64,000 nucleotides of DNA from Streptomyces aquilus (GTDB lineage: Bacteria > Actinomycetota > Actinomycetes > Streptomycetales > Streptomycetaceae): positions 3,596,001-3,660,000 of the forward strand of contig NZ_CP034463.1 of NCBI RefSeq assembly GCF_003955715.1, read 5' to 3'. The number at the start of each line of letters is the position of its first letter. Within the stretch, counting starts at the first letter, position 1. Made by a program: the position numbers and the translations under genes. Below, in pieces: positions 57,613 to 64,000 of this stretch. Under the pieces are notes generated by a model, which was not told the DNA's origin, did no database searches, and saw only the letters and a program-made list of their open reading frames with translations.

Positions 57613-57700
57613 CGTTCCCCGCGGCCCAGTGTACGGCGGCGGGGTACCACCCGGGCAAGGTCGGCCCGGGTGTGACCGCCTGTACCGCTAGCGTCGCGGT

Positions 57701-58432
57701 ATGACGGTGACTTGGGAAGAGCTGGGGTGGCAGAGGGTGGCGGCCGGGGTGGGCCGATGCCGGCTGCCGGTCTGGGACTGCACGGCGGGGCTGGTCGTCG
57801 GCGCGGACACGGCCCTGTTGGTGGACGCCGGGTCGAGTCTCGCGGAGGGGGCGCGGCTGCGCGCGCAGGCGGAGGCGCTCGCCGGGCACCGTGTGACCCA
57901 TCTCGCGCTCACCCACCCCCACTTCGACCATGTCTTCGGCGCGGCCGCGTTCGCGGGCGCGGAGGTGTTCGGTCCGGTCGGCATGGACACGCTCCTCGAT
58001 CAGCACCAGGCCCGCGCGGAGCTGCGCGCGGACGCGGTACGGGAGGGGCTGGCGGAGCACCTGGCCGACGAGGCGGTCGACGCCCTCCCCCACCCCCGCC
58101 ATCTGGTCTCCGGCGAGTGGACCCTCGACCTCGGCGGCGGCCGGCAGGTCCTGCTGGCGAACGTCGGCCCTGGGCACACGGCCCACGATCTCGCCGTCCT
58201 CGTCCCGGGCTCGCCCGAAGTGGTGTTCTGCGGCGACCTGGTCGAGGAGTCCGGCGAGCCGCAGGCGGGCCCGGACGCCGTACCGTCGCACTGGCCGGCC
58301 GCCCTGGACCGGCTCCTGGAGCTGGGCGGCGAGGACGCGCTGTACGTGCCCGGTCACGGAGCGGTGGTGGACGCGGCGTTCGTACGGGCCCAGCGCGACG
58401 CCCTGGCACGGCGTTTCGGCGTGTCGCACTGA
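57701..58432 (+). CDS. Metallo-beta-lactamase-fold hydrolase
   Basis: 243 residues. The zinc motif is HPHFDH in [13 protein letters not shown], followed by [17 protein letters not shown] and [11 protein letters not shown], typical of the glyoxalase-II-like MBL group. Substrate unknown. A TAGCGT box (57689-57694) lies 6 nt before the ATG, so the transcript may be leaderless. It is divergent from hrcA and followed by the DUF3097 gene (31 bp gap). Confidence 0.86.
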   Translation: MTVTWEELGWQRVAAGVGRCRLPVWDCTAGLVVGADTALLVDAGSSLAEGARLRAQAEALAGHRVTHLALTHPHFDHVFGAAAFAGAEVFGPVGMDTLLDQHQARAELRADAVREGLAEHLADEAVDALPHPRHLVSGEWTLDLGGGRQVLLANVGPGHTAHDLAVLVPGSPEVVFCGDLVEESGEPQAGPDAVPSHWPAALDRLLELGGEDALYVPGHGAVVDAAFVRAQRDALARRFGVSH

Positions 58433-58463
58433 CCCGCCGCGGGCTTCTCCTATCGTCATCCGA

Positions 58464-59267
58464 ATGCGCCAGTACTCCGCCGACCTGACCCCGCCGTGGA
58501 AGAAGCCGAAGCCCGTCCCGGAGGTCCCGGCCGAGCCCGGCCTGGTGGTCGAGGAGCCGGGCACCGGTTTCTGCGGCGCGGTGATCCGCTGCGAGGCGGG
58601 CACGGTGACCCTGGAGGACCGCTTCGGCAAGCTCCGGGTGTTCCCGTTGGAGCCGAGGGGCTTCCTGCTGGAGGGCAGGGTGGTGACGCTCGTACGCCCG
58701 ACGTCGTCGGCTCCGGTACGTCCCACCCGTACGGCTTCCGGCTCGGTGGCCGTCCCCGGCGCCTGGGCACGCGTGGCCCGCGCCGGCCGCATCTACGTCG
58801 AGGGCCGGCACGACGCCGAACTGGTCGAGAAGGTGTGGGGCGACGACCTGCGCATCGAGGGCGTGGTGGTGGAGTACCTGGAGGGCGTGGACGACCTCCC
58901 GTCGATCGTCGCGGAGTTCGCGCCGGGCCCGGACGCGCGGCTGGGCGTCCTGGTGGACCACTTGGTGCCGGGCACGAAGGAGTGGCGGATCGCCCAGCAG
59001 GTCACGAGCGACCACGCGCTCGTCGTGGGCCACCCGTACATCGACATCTGGGAGGCGGTGAAGCCGTCGTCCCTGGGCATCGCGGCGTGGCCGCGTGTCC
59101 CGCACGGCCAGGACTGGAAGACGGGCGTGTGCAAGGCCCTGGGCTGGCCGTCGGAGAACACGGGCGCGGTGTGGCAGGCGATCCTGAAGCGGGTGAACTC
59201 CTACAAGGACCTGGAGCCGGAGCTCCTGGGCCGAGTGGAGGAACTGATCGATTTCGTCACGGCGTAG
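58464..59267 (+). CDS. DUF3097 family protein
   Basis: 267 residues from ATG 58464. It has the actinobacteria-specific DUF3097 pattern: an N-terminal domain with [20 protein letters not shown], a central TOPRIM-like part ([33 protein letters not shown]), then [12 protein letters not shown]. The TOPRIM-like reading (Glu in VEGRHD, Asp in LVDHL) suggests nucleic-acid chemistry but is an inference. TATCGT lies 7 nt before the ATG, which again suits a leaderless transcript. Confidence 0.82.
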   Translation: MRQYSADLTPPWKKPKPVPEVPAEPGLVVEEPGTGFCGAVIRCEAGTVTLEDRFGKLRVFPLEPRGFLLEGRVVTLVRPTSSAPVRPTRTASGSVAVPGAWARVARAGRIYVEGRHDAELVEKVWGDDLRIEGVVVEYLEGVDDLPSIVAEFAPGPDARLGVLVDHLVPGTKEWRIAQQVTSDHALVVGHPYIDIWEAVKPSSLGIAAWPRVPHGQDWKTGVCKALGWPSENTGAVWQAILKRVNSYKDLEPELLGRVEELIDFVTA

Positions 59268-59287
59268 GAAAGACGCGCTGAGGGCGC

Positions 59288-60529
59288 CTAATCCACCAGG
59301 TCCCGCACCACCGCATCCGCCAGCAGCCGCCCCCGAAGCGTCAGCACCGCACGTCCCTCGTCGTACGGCTCCTGTCGCAGAAGCCCGTCCGACAGCGCCC
59401 GGCGAGCGGCCCGCAGACCCTCCTCCCGGAGCAGGTCAAGCGGCACACCCTCCCTCAACCGCAGCTCCAGCAGAATCCGCTCGACCCTCCGGTCCTCCTC
59501 CGACAGCACCTCACGCCCCGCCCCCGGCGAGCGTCCCGCCGCCAGCGCCGCCGCGTACGCGCCGGGGTGCTTCACGTTCCACCAGCGCACCCCGCCGACG
59601 TGCGAGTGCGCTCCCGGCCCCGCGCCCCACCAGTCCGCGCCGCGCCAGTACAGCTCGTTGTGGAGGCACCGCCCGGCCTCGGAGGTCGCCCAGTTCGAGA
59701 CCTCGTACCAGTCGAAGCCGGCGGCCGCGAACGCGTCCTCCGCGATCAGGTACCGGTCCGCGTGGACGTCGTCGTCGGTCATGGGGACCTCGCCGCGGCG
59801 GATGCGCCGGGCCAGCTGGGTGCCCTCCTCGACGATCAGCGCGTACGCCGAGACGTGGTCGGGGCCGGCGCCGATCGCCGCGTCCAGGGAGGCCCGCCAG
59901 TCGTCGTCCGACTCGCCCGGGGTGCCGTAGATCAGGTCCAGGTTGACGTGCTCGAAGCCCGCCGCCCGCGCCTCCGCCACGCACGCCTCGGGGCGCCCCG
60001 GCGTGTGGGTCCGGTCCAGCACGCGCAGCACATGCTGCTTCGCGCTCTGCATGCCGAAGGAGATCCTGTTGAAGCCGCCCGCGCGCAGGGTGGCCAGATA
60101 GGCCGGGTCCACCGACTCCGGGTTCGCCTCCGTGGTGACCTCGGCGTCCGCCGCGAGGCCGAACTCGTCGCGGATCGCGGCCAGCATCCGGACGAGATCA
60201 TCCGCGGCCAGCAGGGTCGGCGTACCGCCGCCCACGAACACCGTGCGGACCTCGCGCGGGTCGTCCCCCAGCACCTTCCGGGCCAGCCTGATCTCGTCGA
60301 TCAGGGTGTCGGCGTAGTTGTCGCGGGAGGCGAGGACGCCGCCGGTGCCGCGCAGCTCGGTCGCGGTGTAGGTGTTGAAGTCGCAGTACCCGCAGCGGGT
60401 CGCGCAGTAGGGGACGTGCAGATAGAACCCGAGGGGGCGCTCGGCGGCTCCGGAGAGCGCGTGCGCGGGGAGTGCGCCGTCGTCGGGGACGGGCTCGCCG
60501 TCGGGGAGTGCGGAAGGCATGTGTCCCAT
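59288..60529 (-). CDS. hemW: HemW-type radical SAM protein (coproporphyrinogen-oxidase-like)
   Basis: 413 residues; the ATG at 60520 is an alternative start. Radical-SAM motif CATRCGYCDFNTY binds the 4Fe-4S cluster; VFVGGGTPTLL and ISFGMQSAKQHVL follow, and a HemN-type C-terminal domain ends the protein. The conserved Cys-R-C-G-Y-C-D-F form is that of HemW, a heme chaperone, rather than HemN. It lies near hrcA-dnaJ as in other actinobacteria. Confidence 0.93.
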   Translation of the reverse strand: MGHMPSALPDGEPVPDDGALPAHALSGAAERPLGFYLHVPYCATRCGYCDFNTYTATELRGTGGVLASRDNYADTLIDEIRLARKVLGDDPREVRTVFVGGGTPTLLAADDLVRMLAAIRDEFGLAADAEVTTEANPESVDPAYLATLRAGGFNRISFGMQSAKQHVLRVLDRTHTPGRPEACVAEARAAGFEHVNLDLIYGTPGESDDDWRASLDAAIGAGPDHVSAYALIVEEGTQLARRIRRGEVPMTDDDVHADRYLIAEDAFAAAGFDWYEVSNWATSEAGRCLHNELYWRGADWWGAGPGAHSHVGGVRWWNVKHPGAYAAALAAGRSPGAGREVLSEEDRRVERILLELRLREGVPLDLLREEGLRAARRALSDGLLRQEPYDEGRAVLTLRGRLLADAVVRDLVD

Positions 60530-60634
60530 TGTCCCGTACGTCGGCGACGGGCCCGGATGGCTCAGTCCGGGCCGCCGGTCGGGGCCCGCTGCCGTATTGC
60601 TGGAGGTCCGGGCACATCGAGACAGGAGGCCGTC

Positions 60635-61384
60635 ATGGGCACGTCCAGGCCGCTCCGCACCGCCACCTCCGCACCGCTCGCCGGCCTCCTACTCGCCCTC
60701 GCCCTGGCCGCCCCCGCCACCGCCGCCCCCGTGCCCTGCACCACCGGCACCGGCCCCTACCAGCGGGAGCTGGAGCGGCATCTGCGGCTCGGGGTGGACG
60801 GGCGGCAGTCGGCGGCGGACTGCGAGGCGATCCGTGCCTTCCAGTCCCGCAACGGCGTCCGGCCCGCCGACGGGTACGCGGGCCTCGCGACGTACCGGAC
60901 CATGCTGGTGGTGGAGGCCCGCGCGAACCCGAACGCGGCCGGCCGCTGCCCGGTGCGCGCGTACCGGGTCGCCTGTGTGGACCTGGACCGGCAGCTGATG
61001 TGGGTGCAGAAGGGGAGCCGGGTGGTGTTCGCGCCGGTGCCGATCCGCTCCGGCCGCGACGGCTACGAGACCCGCACCGGATGGCACACCGTCTACTGGC
61101 GGGAGATCGACCACTACTCCGACCTGTACGAGGCGCCGATGCCGTACGCCCAGTTCTTCGACGAGGGCCAGGCCTTCCACGGCAGCAACGGCGACCTGTA
61201 CAGCGGCGGCTCGCACGGCTGCGTCAATCTGCGGCTCGACGACGCGCGGCGACTGTGGAACACCCTCGCCGAGAACGACTCGGTCTTCGTGTGGGGCGTC
61301 AAACCGGGCACGGAACGCACTCTCAGGCCCACAGCTCCTTCGCCGGCGGCACATACGCCACCGCCGACCCCTGGTGCTCGCTGA
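60635..61384 (+). CDS. Secreted L,D-transpeptidase with peptidoglycan-binding-like N-terminus
   Basis: 249 residues from ATG 60635 (AGGAGG upstream). Signal peptide (LAGLLLALALAAPATAAP), a peptidoglycan-binding-like helical segment (40-90; YQRELERHLRLGVDGRQSAA), then a YkuD domain with catalytic Cys in SGGSHGCVNLRLDD and upstream His in AFHGSNGD. It forms 3-3 cross-links in peptidoglycan or attaches proteins. The Pro/Thr-rich tail is coded over the end of the convergent DyP gene (62-bp overlap). Confidence 0.9.
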   Translation: MGTSRPLRTATSAPLAGLLLALALAAPATAAPVPCTTGTGPYQRELERHLRLGVDGRQSAADCEAIRAFQSRNGVRPADGYAGLATYRTMLVVEARANPNAAGRCPVRAYRVACVDLDRQLMWVQKGSRVVFAPVPIRSGRDGYETRTGWHTVYWREIDHYSDLYEAPMPYAQFFDEGQAFHGSNGDLYSGGSHGCVNLRLDDARRLWNTLAENDSVFVWGVKPGTERTLRPTAPSPAAHTPPPTPGAR

Positions 61385-62363
61385 ACCGGCTCAGTTCGTC
61401 CTGTGCCGCCATCCGCCGCTGGACGCGGACGAACAGCGCCGGGTCCCGCAGGTAGGCGAGGAACAGCAGGCCGCGGTCGTCGGGGCCGTCGTCGTAGGAG
61501 TAGCCGCGGCGCAGCATGCGGGCGCCGCCGTCGAGGCGGGGGCTGGCGGCGCGGACGTGGGCGCCGAGCGGGGTGATGTACCGGCCGTGCGGGGTCTTGG
61601 CGAAGATGTCCACGTCGTCGTCCTCGCGCCCGCCGTCCAGCGGGGCGCCGTCGGCCCGGCGGCGGCCGATGACCTCCTCCTGCCGCCGCGGGGTGAGGCG
61701 TGCGAAGTCGTCGACGCGCAGCCGGATTCGGCGGACGACGAGGAAGGTCCCGCCGTCCGGCCGCCACACCCAGCGCTCGCACTCCTCGGCGGTCGGGTTC
61801 GCCGAGCCGTCCTTGAAGCCGAGCAGGTTGCGGGGCACCGAGCCGGTCGGGTGCGGCGGCAGGAAGCCCGGCTGCCGCCAGCGCGGCCGCAGCTCCGGGT
61901 GGGCGAGCCGGGCCGCGGTGCGGGTGAGGGCGTCCGGGTCGTCGGCGCAGAGCTGGACGAGCAGGTCGCCGCCGCAGCGGGCGGGGTCGAGCCGGTCGCC
62001 GGGGAAGGGCGGCAACTCCCGCAAGGTGTTCGGGGCGAGGCGGGGGCCGAGGCCGACGGTTGCGGTCAGGGACGGGGCGCGGTCCGCCGCGAGGACACCG
62101 GCCCAGGCGCCGAGCACGGTGCGCAGTCGGCGGGGGCCCGCGGTGAGGTCGTACGACAGGACGAGCGCGGCGCTCTGCTGCGCGGTGGTCACCCCGGGCT
62201 GGCGTACGCCGTCGGCGCCCGGGCCCTCGCGGCCGGACCGGGGGGCGGCCGTGCAGCCGGTCGCCGCGAGGCCGGTGGCGGCGGCGAGGAGGGTCCGGCG
62301 GGCGGGGCCGGTCCCTGAGGAACCGTCAAGCGTGTCGAATCCGGCATTCGTTGCCTTGAGCAC
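61323..62363 (-). CDS. DyP-type heme peroxidase, Tat-exported lipoprotein-like
   Basis: 346 residues from GTG 62363, with no ribosome site but TATCGT (62376 to 62371) 7 nt upstream, so probably leaderless. Twin-arginine signal ARRTLLAAATGLAATGC with Cys at the end (possible lipobox A-T-G-C). The DyP signature GFKDGSANP, Asp/Arg distal residues and the proximal heme His region (VDIFAKTPHGRYITP, then HVRAASPR) are present. It oxidises dyes or other organics with H2O2. Its 3' end overlaps the transpeptidase gene. Confidence 0.88.
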   Translation of the reverse strand: MLKATNAGFDTLDGSSGTGPARRTLLAAATGLAATGCTAAPRSGREGPGADGVRQPGVTTAQQSAALVLSYDLTAGPRRLRTVLGAWAGVLAADRAPSLTATVGLGPRLAPNTLRELPPFPGDRLDPARCGGDLLVQLCADDPDALTRTAARLAHPELRPRWRQPGFLPPHPTGSVPRNLLGFKDGSANPTAEECERWVWRPDGGTFLVVRRIRLRVDDFARLTPRRQEEVIGRRRADGAPLDGGREDDDVDIFAKTPHGRYITPLGAHVRAASPRLDGGARMLRRGYSYDDGPDDRGLLFLAYLRDPALFVRVQRRMAAQDELSRFSEHQGSAVAYVPPAKELWA

Positions 62364-62386
62364 GAACGGGACGATACATCTGCGGC
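62364..62386. promoter_or_regulatory. Divergent overlapping leaderless promoters
   Basis: Only 23 bp separate two divergent GTG start codons (62363 and 62387). Leftward -10 TATCGT is 7 nt before GTG 62363; rightward -10-like ATACAT (62374-62379) is 7 nt before GTG 62387. The two boxes overlap within GATACAT, so the -35 regions would lie inside the opposite genes. Confidence 0.55.
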
Positions 62387-63745
62387 GTGCGATCGATCCG
62401 TTTCCCGCGCCCCGTCTTGTGGGCGGCCGCGCTTCTCGTCCTCCTCGTCTCCTGCGCGCCCGGCGGCGGCTCACCGGGCAGCTCGGGCGGCACGGCCGGC
62501 CCCGCCGTCGTCCGGGTCCCGCGGGATGTCGGCTCCCTCCAGCGGGCGGTGGACCGGGTGCGCCCCGGCGGGCTGGTGCTGGTCTCGCCCGGGGTCTACC
62601 GGGAGAGCGTCGTCGTGGCCAAGCCGCGCGTGGTGCTGCGCGGGACGGAGCGCTCGAAGGTGGTGGTGGACGGGGAGTTCGAGCGGTCCAACGGCATCAC
62701 GGTGACCGGGGCGGGCTCGGTCGTGGAGAACCTGACGGTCCGCGACCATCTCGCCAACGGGGTCCTGTTCACCGGCGTGACCGACGAGCGCCTCCAGACG
62801 GGCGGGGCGGGCGGCGCGGGCTACGACCCGCTGGACACGGTCGCGTTCCCGCCGCTGAGGGGCTTCCGGGCCTCCTACGTGACCGCCTACAACAACGCCC
62901 TGTACGGCATCTACGCCTTCGACGCCCGCTCCGGCGTCATCGAGCACTCCTACGCCTCCGGGCAGGCCGACTCCGGGATCTACGTCGGCCAGTGCCGCCC
63001 CTGCGACACGGTGGTCCGGCACAACACCGTGGAGCACAACGCGGTGGGCCTGGAGGTGACGAACGCGTCCGAGGGGCTGTATCTGCTGGGCAACCGGGCC
63101 TCCCGCAACCGGGTGGGCCTGACCCTCAACTCCAACGACCTGGAGGCCCTCGGCCCGCAGCACGACGCGGTGATCGCCGGCAACGCGATCACCGACAACA
63201 ACGACGACCGCAGCCCCGAACAGGCCGACGGGGGCTTCGGGATCGGCGTCGGGGCGGGAGGCGGCCGGGGCAACGTCATCGAGCGCAACCTGATCTCCGG
63301 CAACCGCGCGGCCGGTGTCCTGCTGAGCGACGTCCAGGGCTACCCGGCGCGGGACAACACCGTCCGCGGCAACCGGGTCACCGGCAACGGCACGGACGTG
63401 GTGCTGGCCACCGGCGCCCCGGCCGGCAACTGCTTCGCGGACAACGGGGAGCCGGTCACCAGCCCGGCGAACCTGAGCACGCTGACCCCCTGCGGCCGCG
63501 CCACCCGCACGGAGACGCCGCTCCCCGCCGAACCCGGCACCGGCCGCCGTCCCCTGGGCCGCGCCCACCCCCTCAAGGCCCCGCCCGGCATCTCCTTCCA
63601 GGACGCCCCGGCACCCCCCGCCCAGCCGAACCAGCCGGGCCCGCGCACAGCACCCCCACGCCCGGCCGTGGGCCTGCCGGGCCGGGTGAACGCCGGGGAC
63701 TATCCCCTGCCGAGGTCGGCGAAGGCGGTGCCGGCGGGGCGGTAG
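62387..63745 (+). CDS. Right-handed parallel beta-helix lipoprotein
   Basis: 452 residues from GTG 62387. Lipobox LLVSC with Cys23. Residues 45-370 have repeated beta-helix coils (NLTVRDHLANGVLFTGV, NTVEHNAVGLEVTNASEG, NRASRNRVGLTLNSNDLEA, NLISGNRAAGVLLSDVQGY), as in pectate-lyase-like or NosD-like proteins. A Pro-rich tail follows. No catalytic motif can be assigned. Its expression is presumably tied to the divergent DyP gene. The 3' end appears duplicated downstream. Confidence 0.82.
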   Translation: MRSIRFPRPVLWAAALLVLLVSCAPGGGSPGSSGGTAGPAVVRVPRDVGSLQRAVDRVRPGGLVLVSPGVYRESVVVAKPRVVLRGTERSKVVVDGEFERSNGITVTGAGSVVENLTVRDHLANGVLFTGVTDERLQTGGAGGAGYDPLDTVAFPPLRGFRASYVTAYNNALYGIYAFDARSGVIEHSYASGQADSGIYVGQCRPCDTVVRHNTVEHNAVGLEVTNASEGLYLLGNRASRNRVGLTLNSNDLEALGPQHDAVIAGNAITDNNDDRSPEQADGGFGIGVGAGGGRGNVIERNLISGNRAAGVLLSDVQGYPARDNTVRGNRVTGNGTDVVLATGAPAGNCFADNGEPVTSPANLSTLTPCGRATRTETPLPAEPGTGRRPLGRAHPLKAPPGISFQDAPAPPAQPNQPGPRTAPPRPAVGLPGRVNAGDYPLPRSAKAVPAGR

Positions 63746-63904
63746 GTGTGGGCGACGCCGCAGGCCAGGGCAGCCCGGCTCCGGCGCTGGTAGTGGCGCG
63801 GCTCCCCACCCGGGAGCTGTCCGCTGCCGAAGCCGGCGAAGGCAGTGCCGATGGGCGGTGGGCAGCCGGTTCCGGTGCTCGGCGGTAGGTGTGCACGACA
63901 CCGC
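63707..63904. repeat. Two-part imperfect direct repeat at and past the beta-helix gene end
   Basis: 63707-63733 and 63824-63850 match at 24 of 27 bp; 63738-63761 and 63881-63904 match at 21 of 24 bp. In the first copy the second block contains the gene's TAG. The spacing differs by about 26 bp, as if an old duplication had gained an insertion. It fills the intergenic space. Confidence 0.65.
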
Positions 63905-63907
63905 GCG

Positions 63908-64000
63908 TCAGTGCGACTGGTTCCGGCGCGGCTTCCAAGGCCCCTCCGGCAGCTTCCCCGTCGTCGCATGGCCCGCCGTCACGTCGACGGTGACCGTCCG
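63908..64000 (-). CDS. C-terminus of an unidentified gene, cut by window edge
   Basis: Only 30 residues plus the TGA at 63910-63908 are visible; they include VTVDVTAGHATTGKLPEGPW and end in a basic R-R-N-Q-S-H tail. The frame is open to the edge and the codon pattern is Streptomyces-like (third-position G/C), but the family cannot be identified from this fragment. Confidence 0.4.
   Translation of the reverse strand, partial: RTVTVDVTAGHATTGKLPEGPWKPRRNQSH

Overview
High-GC DNA with GTG/ATG starts, purine-rich ribosome-binding sites, several leaderless-looking promoters and a gene set typical of Streptomyces (leuA with an attenuator, era, ybeY, phoH-like, hrcA-dnaJ, hemW, rsmE, a tricorn-type protease, an AfsR-type regulator). 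It looks like a chromosomal stretch of a Streptomyces or very close relative. I see no rRNA, tRNA, CRISPR array, prophage or transposase.

Layout. 1-6.3 kb: an edge-truncated membrane protein, a secreted tripeptidyl-peptidase-like hydrolase, a secreted glycosidase-like protein, a class A beta-lactamase that appears to start at ATC followed by a TTA codon, and a small tyrosine-phosphatase-like protein. 6.3-13.4 kb: TetR regulator with a palindromic operator, SnoaL-like protein, a DapA-family gene broken by one in-frame TAG, a LuxR/histidine-kinase pair, an MMPL exporter and a TerB-like protein. 13.6-20.5 kb: leuA with a leucine-rich leader peptide, an M4 protease with its emfourin-type inhibitor, a GH1 glucosidase/MFS operon with an operator-like palindrome in its promoter, and an epimerase with a divergent XRE regulator.

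21.5-41 kb holds conserved housekeeping genes (era, a cytidine-deaminase-like gene, yjbR, a CNNM/CBS protein, ybeY, phoH-like) interrupted by three accessory modules: (i) a second-type amtB-glnK pair without glnD; (ii) a three-gene WxL-like surface module; (iii) a ten-gene cell-wall island (27.9-37.7 kb). In the island an AfsR/SARP regulator with three small secreted SH3-like genes runs left, and a VanX-type dipeptidase, an ECF-like sigma factor, NlpC/P60, M23, SH3-only and serine-hydrolase genes run right. Between the two arms lie four heptamers at exact 11-bp spacing, the architecture of a SARP binding site. Eight island proteins share or resemble a Cys-containing SH3-like module, fused in three cases to different catalytic domains. 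This island is my best candidate for an undescribed system.

41-64 kb: FAD-domain protein, PfkB kinase, glucarate-dehydratase-like enzyme with divergent IclR, MFS, adenine/adenosine deaminase, RNase Z, HIT, tricorn-like protease, lipoprotein, VOC, RsmE, nitronate monooxygenase, DnaJ, HrcA (with CIRCE), MBL hydrolase, DUF3097, HemW, L,D-transpeptidase, DyP peroxidase and a beta-helix lipoprotein. A recurrent oddity is duplication of coding 3' ends just past their stop codons (era, dnaJ, and probably the beta-helix gene).
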